Shown: positions 1 to 11,080 of the stretch, one piece after another
Numbering within the stretch: the stretch's first letter is position 1
Layout: each line of letters starts with the position of its first letter
Assembly (NCBI GenBank): GCA_963169105.1
Contig: OY720643.1
Location: forward strand, 83,249,696 to 83,313,695
Reading direction: 5' to 3'
DNA length: 64,000 nucleotides
Source: Ceriagrion tenellum
Lineage: Eukaryota; Arthropoda; Insecta; Odonata; Coenagrionidae
Notes under the pieces: generated by a model
The model's database searches: none
The model's input: the letters and a program-made list of their open reading frames with translations, nothing else
Told to the model about the DNA's origin: nothing
Translations under genes and position numbers: made by a program

Positions 1-448
1 TTTACGGCTATTGGAGACTCTTTTACTTTTGCTATCTTGAGAGGCCGTAGAGCTCAATTTCCTTTGATTTAAGTGCGAAGGTGTATCTTATACCTGCTAA
101 TTTAGGTTCATATCTTAAGACAGTTATCGGATACTTATTGCTGTAATTCCTATCGCGAAAAACACTTTACAGTAACAATTTTTGGTAATTTTCAATAACC
201 CAGCTCCAAACAAACTCGAACTCAATGCGAAACTTTGGTTTACTTAATGTTATTCAAACACATTTCAAGGAACACAGAACTCGCAAACGCAAGAGGCCGC
301 TCTGAGATTCTACAGCCGGTAGAAGAACACATTGTGTACATAATGCATTAATTAGTACATTGTCGGTTAGGTGAGGGACGGGGCGAAAGAAATCATTAGT
401 TGCACTCCCACAGCGTATGAGTCAGTAAAATAACATGACATTGATGGA
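1..448. other. no recognisable feature
   Basis: AT-rich, non-repetitive-looking sequence. I see no coding frame, terminal repeat or structured RNA in it. Confidence 0.5.
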
Positions 449-620
449 GACATGACGAAAAACTTTCTTAGTAAATTGCACACTTAAAAGTTTATTTTTG
501 AGCTAGGTTTCGAATGCACCGCAATCATTTTCAGCTTGGAAATGATTGCTGTGAGTCGAAACCTAGGTCGGAAATAAACTTTTAAGTGTGGAATTTACTA
601 ATAAATTTTTTTGTCGTGTC
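449..620. repeat. foldback element with hammerhead-like inner edge
   Basis: Two arms of about 80 bases face each other head to head. The left arm starts at GACATGAC (449) and the right arm ends at GTCGTGTC (620). Both contain the complement or direct form of AAATAAACTTTTAAGTGTG, and they meet near 532-540. Read outward from the centre, the right arm gives AAATGATTGC, then GTCGAAACCTAGGTCGG. This is the GAAAC-CNNG-GTC pattern found at the inner edge of other foldbacks in this window. The left arm, read on the minus strand, has CTGAAAATGATTGC followed by CGAAACCTAG. No target-site duplication is evident. It carries no coding frame. It is either a MITE-like foldback or an inverted dimer of a retroelement terminal repeat. 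Confidence 0.75.
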
Positions 621-1099
621 CGCGAAAACCTTCCACAAAGTTGCGCCCTCAACCATTAATTTTATGACATTGTAGCACAAATTCATTCCTCAGATGACAT
701 GCGACCGCTACCGGGCTGACAGAATTTTGACGATAACTTTCCGCGATTCACTACGTGACAAAGTTAAAATGATGGAGTAATTTAAACAGGGTAGTATATA
801 GATGACAATTGTTACCCACGCGACTAATCAAGGGTTACTGAAGCACCATTTTTAAGTATCATTTTCGTTTTAATGCTAAAAAAGAGAAAACATATTAAAT
901 TGTTATTTTAGGTTACAGTGAGCTTGATATATAACAGCATTTTCAATTAAACTTACAAAAAACAATAAAAAGCGACTGTCAAAATAAAGAATCCAAATAA
1001 AGAAAACCTGAAGAGAAGTCATCCACCAATCATGCGCAACAAAATTTTCTACCATTCCTTTCCTTTCTCCTCTGTAATTGGTTCGCCATGGTTTAATTG

Positions 1100-2170
1100 T
1101 TTAAAAACTTTATTCAAATATATACCTTTGGAGAATATGAGCAATGCCCTTCGTTTGGCACATCAACTTTATTTTCAATTGTTGACATTAGTTTTGCAAT
1201 GGCTTGTTTCCTCACCACTTTTGTTATTCTGGAGTATTTAGGGAACAGATATTCGATTTTGATTACTTCATTTTTCCATTTTGGTGAAGGCTCAATCAAT
1301 CCACCGAAAGAAAGAGGGCTTATCCTCGAAGGTAGACTATCCGAATGGTCAGTGGCTAGCATATGCGTGAAGTCACCTAAATCCCGATGTTCATCTTTGA
1401 ACTTCTTGGCAATCCATCCAGCCAGATAGAAGAGGCCACCTTGGGATGCCTCCTCTGAAATTGTCAAAGCTTCCCTTGTAGCCTCAGTATCTGGGTCGGA
1501 TGACGATGATGGGGATACTAACACATTCAGTGGCCTTTCTTTATTGTTTCCCTGCTTTTTTGTTCATATCCCACTAACCTTAAGCACCCTTTCTACAATG
1601 AACTCTTCATTCGTTACCTTTGTATTTAGGTGGTTCTGAACGACTCCAGGATTCCGACCCAAGATCATCATCCTCAACCGCATTAGGGAGTTCATTGGTG
1701 AAGGGTGATCATGAAGACCTCATCTATGTCTTATTTGGGAGAACAAGTTCTCCATTGAATCCTGGTTCAGCCTACTTGTCAATGTATAATGAATTTAATG
1801 TGAAGCCTTGAGATCAAGAAATAATTTTTTAAATGAATTAATTGACATTAATATGCCTTTAAGGAATATCAACCTAAATGTTACTGCTTTTTACCTGGAA
1901 GAGGGGATTTCAGCTGCTTTCGCAAGAATAGGTAGCATCTTTTACTGAGGTATCTAATGGTAAATGCCATTACCATCTCTTCAGTGGACCAGGAATTCAC
2001 CTACTTCTTCCCCGACATTAACAAGGACATCTGTCCCTCTGATAAAAAGTTTCCTAGTACCTGCTTCACTCTCACTTCAACCAAAGTCTCCCTTTCTTTC
2101 AATTGCAAAGCAAGTTCCTTGAGTTTCTCCTCGTACATAGATTTTAAAGACTATAAAAATATATGAAATA
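1100..2170 (-). pseudogene. P-element/THAP9-like transposase, decayed and internally deleted
   Basis: This is a remnant of a P-superfamily DNA transposase, read on the minus strand from about 2170 down to 1114. It begins with a coiled-coil-like stretch (YEEKLKELALQLKERE), followed by a segment with LSEGQMSLL, WSTEEMVMAFTIRYLSK and CYLFLRKQLKSPLPG. That matches the coiled coil and helix-turn-helix-like region of P/THAP9 proteins. At about 1890 it jumps straight to ILMSINSFKKLFLDLK and then to the family signature LNQDSMENLFSQIR (about 1780-1740), MRLRMMILGRNPG, and finally FYLAGWIAKKF and LSFGGLIEPSPKW (about 1440-1250). The block between SPLPG and ILMSINS normally holds most of the RNase-H-like catalytic core, and it is missing. 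There is an in-frame TGA just after the LNQD motif, plus at least two frameshifts. No THAP zinc finger is visible upstream of 2170. The element cannot code for active transposase. The family call rests on motif memory, not a search. Confidence 0.72.
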
Positions 2171-5100
2171 TTTAAAATTTATGAGGTAACTGAATGCAGT
2201 ACAGGATCGATTTCAAAATTAACACTTCAACAAGTTGCTTCCATTGGGTATTCAGAAAAAAAATACATACTGCGTATTCCTGCAACTAGATTTCATATTT
2301 CTACTGGAGTGAATCATATTTCTCTTTAATGTTTTCTTCTGGTGCAATTTGTAAGTAATTTATATTACCAAATATTATGAAACATTGCAATTAATCGTGG
2401 ATAATCATCATAATTCTCTCTATACACCTTGGGACTCACCGTCGCCGAAGAAAATGGCGTTTGCTGCCTTTGTTGCGTTAATCGAGCAAAATACACTTGC
2501 TCAAGGCGCGGCTACATTCCCTCCGCAAACATACGCGATTCGCTCCGCCAGAGGACTGATTCTTAGCGGTAGCTGAGGCATTTGCCATTTCAACACTCAG
2601 TCATTAGTCCAGCTGAGTGGTTTGCAGCCGTAAAAAATAACCATTAGCAGCATTCATGCACGGTGTTTCAGCAACCCATCAGATCCAATTACGAAATGCC
2701 CGATGAATACGTCATGTGAATTACACTAGTCATTTATGCATATCTCATTAGCCAGTAAACTTAACGCCCTCAGGCGTCACTTAGTGGAAGTATTTTATAC
2801 TTGAATCCATTGTATGAGTCCATACAGTAGAAAAGTACAAGGATTGTTTTAATATGGACTCATTAGCCAGGTTTATTTAATTTTGTAAGAAATAGATTGT
2901 GTCCACAGAACTTAATAAAAAGTTCAATTCTTGTTGGGTTATGCTCGTAACATATTTATATTTAGAAGCACTTTATGATGTCTTTAGAGATTGATTGAAA
3001 CGAGTTCCAGCAGTGTCTTAGAGCAATAGCTAAATAGCTTCTCCAAACTGCTGTAATCACAACTAACACATAGCAGATTTAGTATCAATATGGAAGTTAG
3101 TAAATCAATCTTCATGAACTAATATATCCAATATGCAATGCAAAATATATCTCTTAAAGTGAGATTTTCACATTCAAAACACATTATAAAGGAACACTTG
3201 GCAGCAAGAAATGATAAGTCACTCTCCTAATATCTATCATCAAAAATAAATACGTGATAGATTGTGAAAGAATATAAGTAAATGATCTATTTTACGCGGA
3301 AGTAATGTAATGAAAAAAATGGAGTAACACGTACTGTTTTGCTGGACACTATCTCACAGATACCAATTTATTGCATTATACGGTACATACCCTAGTGCAA
3401 TTAACAATGAAACCTGCCCCCTGTTTCTATTCTCAGGATTTTACCTCACACCACAAAACAATACTCTAAATTACCCAAACAGAATATAAATAAACACCAT
3501 TTGCATCAACAGCATCAGATATAAACATTTATAAACTACCCTGCGACACACTTTGCCCTTCACCTCCACACAACACAGAAATTCTCATAAATCAACACCC
3601 CTCAATAAATGTGAACAATCACAAACCCCAGTCTTTCAGATTAAAACAATCAGTCCACCAAACATCTTTACAACCACCAAACTTCCTTGTGGAAACAACT
3701 TGCTAGACTCCGTGCATGCACCTCCTCTCCTCTGACGCGTCCGGACCTTCTCTGCTGTACTACACGGCACCTCGTGCGTCGTGGCGACACCCCATGGTCC
3801 CTGTTTACTCTCGCGACCGTGGACCTGTCGATTCTGTTCCCCCTCACTATTAACTCCCCCAAAACACTCAGTATAAAAAAACTTTCCATCGATAATCATC
3901 CTCCAGTATTCGGATTAGCGTGGTTACTCGAGGTAGGTGGTCGACACAATGCCCCTCCTTTTAATGATACTCGCTGTGACATATTTTTATCCTTCTGGAA
4001 ATTTCATGTATGTTCGCGATTTCTACGTATTGCTAAACTTAAATAACATAAATAAATACGCGGTCGGAATTTCCCAGCGCGCACCAATAAATATGGAGTA
4101 AATGCGCCCTATTTAATGTACTAAAATGTACTTGGAATACAGCATGAAATTATTGAAAATACATCATGACATGAAAAAAACATCCGCTGAACGGAAAAAC
4201 GCCACACTATAGTAAAACCAAGCACCCAAATGCCGAGAATGCGTCGAACATGCAGTTCAACATGTCCAGAACCAGAATATGATTAAGTTTCCAACTATAG
4301 CACCGCCCGTATGGGATAATAGCAAGGAAAACTATATTGCTTCGGAGAAAATGTGTTGGCACATTTTGCGGAAGCATTTATTGGTTTATAACCTTAACAG
4401 TAAGTCTGGCACAAGTTGTAAAAAGAGGTTTCTTTAGGGCAATGAGACATTGATATAGTGAATAATAATTGAATTACTATAGCTGAGACTAAGCTAGTAA
4501 ATAAGTATTTGTTCCGATAACAAAAATATTTCTTTCCATGTAGATTCCAGAACGAGGAAATATTTATTTTTCATGCGAATTATATGAAGGTTTTCCGCTG
4601 AAAAGTGAATGAAAGATGCTTCTGCGCTCTGATTTTCCCACGTCTTGAGTACGCCGCGAGAATTTATGACCCTGCTTAGTGAGATAAAATTCACGAAGAA
4701 AATTATTTGCTAGACCACGATGGAAAGGATAGGTTGGGAGGTATTAAAAACTCCGAGGAAACACGCCAGGATTAGAGGACTTTGAAAATCCACTGGATCA
4801 CGTGAGTCAGATGCAGGGCATGTTTTTGACCCCACGTTATAACATTAATACTGGTCGAAGAGGATAAATAATAAATATACACTGCTGAACTTACAGGTTG
4901 CAAAAACGCCTTCTTATCACGCACCATAAATTGGCATAATTATTACTGCAAAACTCTGCCATAAGGCACAATGTTAACGTATAACTCTCCTGTCTTCTAC
5001 CCGCTTCTTTCCCTGTTTCTTCCCATTTCATAGATTTTGTTCTAAAATGTCCTGTCTCCTCTACGCCTCGGCGGTGTCTCGCAGGGTTTTATGTCGATGT

Positions 5101-6860
5101 TGCTCTCTTCATTCAGCTGTATTTATATTTATACATGGCTGCAAATATTAAACTTATGGAATCGGCTAATTGTTTTGAAATTAATAATTCTTCAGTGTGT
5201 TGTTATTATATTACAAACATGTGTTGCTCCTAAAATGTACAACATTTTTATCTAGATTGGATGACACTAAAATACATTAACTTTTTCCGTGGAGAGACCG
5301 CACCGATATAATTTATTAAAATTTTCATGTTATAATATTTTATTGAAATTATGATGTTCTAGTTTTTTTTTAACTGTATTTTTTCGCGTAAGTTTTACTC
5401 AATGTTGTGCGATATGATTTTAGAAATGGTTTAATGTCTCTTTGCTCATATGAAAATATTAATTCATATTTATGATCAGATTTTCTTTTTTCATCGAGAA
5501 TGATTAATATTTCAAATGCAATAATAACATTATCATCATGTGCCTAAATTACCCACTGTACACTCATTCATGGCTGTTTTTGAACATCACATTGCTGGGT
5601 GCTAAGTTTCATAGGAAAAATATGCTGTATAGTTTATGAAAATGTATAAAAAATATATCAGGTGATGATTTTTTAAATAAAGTGTGCATTATGGTAACAA
5701 CTTCTCTCGCTCTAATGGAGTTGAGGTTACTCTTCTCTCAACGCCCCGATTTTTGATAATTACGGAAAATTACTGAATTTAAATCACGACAAAAACTTAT
5801 AAATGTTTAATTAATATTTCCAATTCGGTTTTGAATTATACTTTCTAATCATTAGAAAATTTTATAAATCATCTTTTACCAAAGAATAAAAACCAATCGA
5901 GCCAGCAAGCTTCAAGCACGTACACAGAAGTGGCTGTTTTCAAAGCTGCACCATGTGATTGCTAACCAGCAACCACAAAAACTGTTGTTTTCAACCAAAT
6001 GGTGGGCTACAGATAAGTGGCGGTAGATCTCACCTCAAGCTAAGCCTTTCGGCGCCTGGAATCTACACCACAGGCTGTTAAAGCCAGATGTTATCCCTTT
6101 CCCGTTTGTGGTTTACCAAGTATATACAAACCCTGGAAATTAAACGGGAAGAGATTAGCATGGACTTTGCCCTGGTTTGATTCCATGACCCTGAGGACAT
6201 TAATGAGCACGTAATTCTACCTGCCAAGATATTTTAATCCTTAATCTCTTAAAGGAGGCTATTTTTTGCTACCACAGCGTTTTTAAAATTTGTTATGCTT
6301 CTTTTATGTTTTTCCATAACCTCTCGAAACGTTTTCATTCCTATTTTTGAAAAGACAAATATACTTATATTTCCCCTCCGAACAAAGTATATAGTATTTA
6401 ACCTGCCTCTCTATCTAGATCAAACTTATCGAGTTATTCTCTAAAACGGTTCTAGAGAGTCCATTGACAAAATCTTTGCTGAAATTTATCGATTAAAATA
6501 TTTTATAACACATTGTAACACTGGACATTCGGCGTATTTTTCTAGAGCCAAACTATTATGGTAGGAACGATCACAGGCATATAAATGAGGAAATAGACAG
6601 CAAAACGATGATTGATAAATACTGTAGTTTTTTTCAAGTACAATAAGAGACCATAATAGTTAAAATATATTAGTTCTAAGAAACTCCGACCCTCACAAGG
6701 TAGACAAAACTTTTTACTTGTGCATATAACAAACCATCATTATTAATAACATACCCAGCATGTGTTAGCATTCCACATTTTGTCGGATCTTGTAGTACTA
6801 TTTACTAATAGCTTTATGATACTAACCAGTAGTTGTATCTAAACAATTTGCGGCTGAGAG
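2171..6860. other. long stretch with no recognised gene
   Basis: Mostly AT-rich sequence. The only compositional change is a GC-richer, pyrimidine-rich block at about 3700-3960, which keeps several overlapping frames open by composition. None of those frames resembles a known protein. A short imperfect hairpin lies near 2811-2866. Nothing else is supportable. Confidence 0.4.
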
Positions 6861-6960
6861 AACGTGCGAGGCTGTGATTTGAACAGGAAAGAGTGCTGAA
6901 TGCCTGGTGTGTAATCATCCCGAGCCACAAACTCGAGTGAAGGCTTGCACAGTACTTAGT
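6861..6960 (+). repeat. dispersed repeat, copy 1 of a direct pair
   Basis: About 100 bases containing GTGATTTGAACAG, then AGTGCTGAATGC, TGTGTAATCATCCC and GGCTTGCACAGTA. They align with 7961-8055 in the same orientation, with many substitutions. The family is not recognised. The copies lie 1.1 kb apart, on either side of an RTE-like LINE tail. Confidence 0.5.
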
Positions 6961-7154
6961 GGATGTTGCTGTCGGTCGTTGCACATGGTTTGGGTCGATC
7001 GCTTTGGTTAGTTTGGATAAAATCAATCGCTTCCTAAGTATGAGGTGCGATTTATAGTTGATACTAGAGTAGTATTTGGATGAAAGAGCAATGCGATGAA
7101 CTTTATATAGATATGACAGAATATTTTATCTGACATAAGAGTAGACTAAATGCC

Positions 7155-7590
7155 GTGGGTATGAGTTATCTGAGGAGTGTTTGCGGAAAAAGTAGGATGG
7201 ATAGGGTCAGGAATGAGTGGGTAATAATAGATGAATGTGGGTTAGATGCTCCAGTAATGGACATATCATAATAAGTAATAATATGTTTTATTACTTCCCA
7301 AACCATATATGAAAGGAGTGTGCTTCGTTGGTTTGTCCTGTTGAGAGAATGGATGAGAGTCGAATAACGAAACAGATATATAAGGGTGAAATGAATGGTG
7401 CGATAGGTAGAGGTAGGCCGAGAAAGTTGTGGTTGAATTTGGTTGAGGAAATTCTTAGGAGGAGGAATATTAGGAGTCTTAATAAAAGGAGGGCGTGTAT
7501 GAAGCAGTGTATGGGGGTAAATGAGGCAAAAGAGGTTTGCAAGGATAGGTCAGTATGGAGGACATTATTGAAGCAGAGTTAGATGACAAA
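7155..7590 (+). pseudogene. RTE-like LINE, C-terminal fragment of the ORF
   Basis: Translated pieces match the region downstream of the reverse transcriptase in an RTE-like insect LINE family. The first reads MSYLRSVCGKSRMDRVRNEW (about 7161-7220). After a disrupted stretch with stops (about 7255-7315), the frame reopens at 7328 with CPVERMDESRITKQIYKG, then GRGRPRKLWL, KRRACMKQCM and CKDRSVWRTLLKQS, ending with a stop at 7580. The catalytic domain is absent, so this is a 5'-truncated dead copy. Its sequence differs from the RTE-like fragments at 33, 37, 60 and 63 kb, so it belongs to a separate family. The clade call is by motif recognition. Confidence 0.7.
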
Positions 7591-7960
7591 ATATGTATTT
7601 ATGAGTGAACCTTTGTGACTCTGCCTACCACGGAAGGTAACGGCGTGATTGGTATGCATGTATCTATCATCATAGTTGCAGAAGATGAGTTCTATGAAAC
7701 TTTGACCTTCACTAGATAGATTAGAATTTGTAACTGTCTAAATACTTTACCATAATTACTAAAAACTGTTTTAGCTTTCTGCACGGTTTTATACCTTCTG
7801 GGACTATTCATCAGCCAAATTAATTATGCTAACCATTAGTGGAACCATAAGTAGTGTTGCATGATAGCTTTTTATTCTACTTAGCACTCATCTAGTTTCT
7901 GGTCTGGCCATGCATTATTATCCTGACTGCTTCTAGTTTGCGCCTAGCGGTCGTGGTAAA

Positions 7961-8055
7961 GTGTGCGATTTTGATTTGAACTGAGATGAGTACTGAATGC
8001 ATGTTGTGGAATTACCCCGTACTACATACCCTATTGGTGGTTTGCACGGTATTTC
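7961..8055 (+). repeat. dispersed repeat, copy 2 of a direct pair
   Basis: It aligns with 6861-6960. Shared blocks include TGATTTGAAC, TACTGAATGC, TGTGGAATTACCCC and GGTTTGCACGGTA. Its identity is unknown. Confidence 0.5.
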
Positions 8056-8574
8056 AGTACGGTGTTTTGTAGATATAGATGTTTATTTAAATGCTAATCA
8101 CTAGCTACAATTTAGTAATGAGTGTAAAACTTCCCAATTTGTAACTTGAAATTTAAAAACCTATTTAAAATGCAGCCAAATGTAGGTTACAGCTGACATT
8201 CATAAAGTAAATGAAATATGGCACATCCGAGATAAATTCAGGTTATTAACATTTTGATTAATTTCCAAACCCCAATTCCTGTTTGGATGATGTGAGGAGA
8301 TAATGCCAAGAGTAGCACTATTTATCAGTGGATAGGGCTTCAAGTCTCGGATTCTTTGGTGTCTTTGGTTTAGAACGGGTCAATATCGACGCTGAATATC
8401 TCACCACCATTATTCCACTTGACAAATTTTATTTCCCCTACTGAAAAATCCTCCTATATTGTATGATGCATTAGACTGCAGCCGTTGGTAACCTTTAAAT
8501 AGTAAAACAAACACACGGCCCCGCCAAAAACCTAATTCCACCTAGCCACTTGAATTTCAAGCGCTGGCCTCCGG

Positions 8575-8795
8575 CTACATACGAGGGTTTCCCAAAAAGT
8601 AATGCTCCACATTTTTTTCTTAAAAACTTAGTAATTTATTCTACAAAAATGAAATTTTCGTATATGAAAAATTATGTTTTATCTACTCTCTCTATTTTTT
8701 CACATAATCTCCTCTAAGTTCAATTGCCTCCCTACGGCGATCCACTGGATCATGTATGCGCAGTTTTGGCTCTGGTTATGGATGTACTCAACGGT
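8575..8795 (-). pseudogene. mariner-like DNA transposon, 3' end remnant
   Basis: On the minus strand a short frame reads VDRRREAIELRGDYVKK and then stops (about 8750-8697). This resembles the tail of Tc1/mariner-superfamily transposases, which often end in a GDY-(V/F)-(E/K) motif. About 100 bases of AT-rich sequence follow, and then the outer end: TTACTTTTTGGGAAACCCTC next to TA at about 8580. A terminal inverted repeat beside a TA target would look like this. No partner terminus is visible nearby, so the element is truncated. The residues and the end are seen directly; the superfamily assignment is an inference. Confidence 0.45.
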
Positions 8796-8830
8796 ATCTG
8801 GCTAGATGTTGCGGAACATATTTCAGATAA

Positions 8831-9001
8831 TGAAAGAAATTTTGTAATGTCCACTTAGTTTTTTATTCGTAAAACGCGTTTAAACATGGTCATCACCAGG
8901 TACAAACAAGGTTTGTTTGTATGTGCCTGATGATGACGATGTAATCGTTGAAACGTGTTGTTCGAATAAAAAACTAAGTGGACATTACAAAATATCTTTC
9001 A
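8831..9001. repeat. foldback element with hammerhead-like core
   Basis: An inverted repeat whose arms are 8831 to about 8900 and 8926-9001. Both arms contain GTGGACATTACAAAA or its complement, and AATAAAAAACTAAG. The 25 bases between them are the loop. The right arm begins with CCTGATGATGACGATG and the left arm, on the minus strand, with CCTGGTGATGACCATG. The two arms are therefore head-to-head copies of one sequence that starts with a hammerhead-like box. No coding content. Confidence 0.8.
8926..8964 (+). ncRNA. hammerhead-ribozyme-like core (candidate)
   Basis: CTGATGA lies at 8927-8933, then one T. A possible stem II follows: GACGAT (8935-8940) with ATCGTT (8944-8949), closing GTA, six pairs including one G-T. 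After it come GAAAC (8950-8954) and GTGTT. Hammerhead ribozymes have CUGANGA, stem II, GAAA and a NUH cleavage site. The extra T after CTGATGA and the poor stem I argue against a fully active ribozyme. Confidence 0.35.
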
Positions 9002-9154
9002 ATATCTGGTTGTGGAGCCTGGTTTTCTCGGCGTTAATCACCTATTTGTCGCCCATTGTAATAGTATAGAAAGTATGTAGTGTCATTGCTCAAAATGGAT
9101 TAGAATTGAAGAGAAATAACGAATCAATTTATATTCACTCACGTCTTAATTTTT

Positions 9155-9481
9155 GCCAGATTGGTTGGATTGGATTGGATATTTTGGGAGGCGACCGACG
9201 GCTAAGGTCATTTGTGCCATAGGGGATAGATAAGGGAGGAAGGGTGGATAGAAACCCGGCGTCACCATTAGCCTGCTCTTAACGAAAGGCGCCAAGGGGA
9301 CCACGGCTTAGCATCTCATCCGACAGACGGAGTACTGTTCTTGAAGTACCCTTTACAAGACACTCAAGTAGGGATCAGGTTTCCTCTGAAAAACATCTGC
9401 CTCTGCAGGGATTTGAAACCTGGCCGCCCGTGTGGTAGGCGAGTACTAGCCACCACAACAACCCGATCCCCGCCAGATTGG
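9155..9481 (-). mobile_element. tRNA-derived SINE with 10-bp target-site duplication
   Basis: A SINE of about 305 bases on the minus strand. Its 5' head at 9471 reads GGGGATCGGGTTGTTGTGGT (box-A-like), and AGGTTTCAAATCCC about 50 bases downstream is the RNA polymerase III B box. The body runs to a 3' end of repeated ATCCA units at about 9166-9180. The insertion is bounded by identical GCCAGATTGG copies at 9155-9164 and 9472-9481, the expected target duplication of LINE-driven retroposition. A second copy of the same family lies at 41949-42340. The A box is weaker than the B box. Confidence 0.85.
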
Positions 9482-10084
9482 TATTTGTGAGGTTAAGTCG
9501 CAGCCTGTCCTCTGCAGAGTCCACAAAATTGATCAGATTACTCAGATGTAAGATACGGTAGCGTCGAGATAACCTGATAAGGTTTTGCGAGCAATGGAGA
9601 TGCGTCTCTCTATGACCATTACAGCGTATTGATTTCTGTTTATAGGGAGTCAAAAGTAAACGTAGTACATTACTTTGGGGGCAACCCTTCGTATTTTTCA
9701 AGCCAAAAATATTACCTATATCACCAAGAAGGCTCCAGTATGGATGTTCTAGTTGTCTTGATGCACCAGATGTTTGGATTTATTTGGTCCAGTTGTAACG
9801 TGTCCGACTGCCATTTCGAGGGTCGCCGGTTATAGAGCAAGTGACGGAGAAAAAATTTCGCCGCTGGCGGTTAGAGAGAGAGTAAAGACCCTTTGCCTTC
9901 CACATCGCAGCGGCCAGCTCCCTAGAAGATGCAGCCCTGTATCTAACTCTCTGTGTGATATGATGGCATTCCTCCCGGTAAAATATGCCGGATGTCCGTC
10001 AATCCTGTATCATAATTCCTCGGGTAAACGTATCGTCCCGCATACTTCGAATAATCCATATTCTAGGGTATTTGTGTTTATATT
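9482..10084. other. no recognised feature
   Basis: Moderately GC-rich single-copy-looking sequence. Short frames on both strands overlap here, but none resembles a known protein. Confidence 0.4.
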
Positions 10085-10207
10085 TGTGTTGTAACAGCTC
10101 GCCACCAGTGTAATAATTTTACAGGTTGGCAGTTCTGCCTTGCGCGGAATGTCTGAACTGGGAGGATATTGTTGGGGGATAGGATTGTTGAGGGAAATTA
10201 TGTGGAG

Positions 10208-10822
10208 TAGAGGTGGGAATTTCGGTTCATTTTGTGGATTCGGTTCATGGGATTTGATTCGTGACAATGATTCGGTTCTTTAAATCGTTCATAATGAACC
10301 GAATGAACCAAATCCACGAGTGAATCTCGAATCCATGTGAATCTCGAATCCATGTGAATCTCGAATCCATGTGAATCTCGAATCCATGTGAATCTCGAAT
10401 CCATGTGAATCTCGAATCCATGTGAATCTCGAATTCGTGTGAATCTCGAATCCGTGTGAACCTCGAATCCAAGTAAATCTCGAATCCAAAGGGTGCGAAA
10501 TGACAAACAAAAAAGTGAAGTGTGATGCTCCAATTCGGAAACAAGGTGTTTCAAGGGTATTTAAAGGGTTCTTATTGAACGATTTGGATTTGGCGGATTC
10601 GGAGGATTGCTAGCAGAATCTTTGACACAAATCCATCATATTAAACGATTTGTGTGGAAATCCAAATCGTTCAATATGAACGATTTGGATTCGGCGGATT
10701 TGAATCTTCCATCAAATCGTTCATTTTGAACGATTCGAGTGGAAAACGTAGATTCAATTCATTCGGTTCATGCCATTGAATCGTTCATTCTGAACGATTC
10801 ATTCATGAGCGACACAGCTCTA
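10208..10822 (+). mobile_element. hAT-like non-autonomous element inserted in repeat R1
   Basis: A 615-base insert. Removing it restores an uninterrupted match between this R1 copy and the one at 46 kb. The ends read TAGAGGTGGGAATTTCGG (left) and, as reverse complement, TAGAGCTGTGTCGC (right): short imperfect terminal repeats of a hAT-like kind. The flanking 8-mers are ATGTGGAG (10200-10207) and ATGGGGGG (10823-10830). They match at 6 of 8 positions and fit the 8-bp duplication of hAT elements. The interior has no transposase. It contains a 17-bp minisatellite and four or five near-palindromes. The boundaries are strongly supported by the empty-site comparison; the superfamily call is an inference from end sequence and duplication length. 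Confidence 0.7.
10322..10491 (+). repeat. 17-bp minisatellite, ten units
   Basis: Ten head-to-tail units of GAATCTCGAATCCATGT start at 10322 and end at 10491. The first six are identical. The last four carry changes (CGTGT, ACCTC, AAGT, AAAG), so the array decays towards the right. Because 17 is not a multiple of 3, the array stays open in several minus-strand frames and gives repetitive pseudo-proteins; these are not genes. Confidence 0.95.
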
Positions 10823-11080
10823 ATGGGGGGTAAGAGAAGACTTTTGTTGGGAGAAGGTGAGAACGTGTGGAGAGGAGTGGAAAGTGTACGTATAAGTGGT
10901 GTGTGTGGAGGAGTGTGGAAAGATCAAGAAAATAAATACGAGTGTCGGGAAGTGAAGACGGTGGACACTTCAAGGAGGACCAGGACTATACCCAGAAGGA
11001 CACAGGAGTGGGACATGATTTGGACGGAGGTGAGGAATGAGGAAGCTTGATGTGCTAGTGCTGTATTACATGTGATACGG

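Larger units (their letters stand above)
10085..11080 (+). repeat. dispersed repeat R1, copy split by an insertion
   Basis: The left part (10087-10207) and right part (10823-11080) together match the uninterrupted copy at about 45700-46170 on the other strand. Shared blocks include AACAGCTCGCCACCA, GGTTGGCAGTTCTGCCT, CGGAATGTCTGAACTGGGAG, GTGGAGAGGAGTGGAAAGTG and AATACGAGTGTCGGGAAGT. The right part has an open frame whose translation (WRGVESVRISG, NKYECREV, SRRTRT) is conserved between the copies. It matches no protein I recognise, and similarity at the protein level may just reflect similarity in the DNA. The 3' end shows TGTATTACATGTGATA. The family is unidentified and is probably a retroelement. 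Confidence 0.75.

Noticed and set aside
5080..5110. GTGTCTCGCAGGGTTTTATG resembling a LINE 3' end
   Set aside because: About 20 bases of partial likeness to the 62.8-kb end, with no coding sequence upstream.
6094..6155. Short hairpin around TTTCCCGTTT and AAACGGGAAG
   Set aside because: The stem is only about ten bases, with no second copy; common by chance.
9155..9481. Functional tRNA gene
   Set aside because: Box A and B exist, but no cloverleaf is completed and the sequence continues as a SINE body with target duplications.
10322..10491. CRISPR array
   Set aside because: Units are contiguous 17-bp repeats without unique spacers, in eukaryotic DNA.
10198..10554. Three overlapping repetitive minus-strand frames
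   Set aside because: They are the 17-bp minisatellite read in three frames; the repeat period makes any frame repeat every 17 residues.
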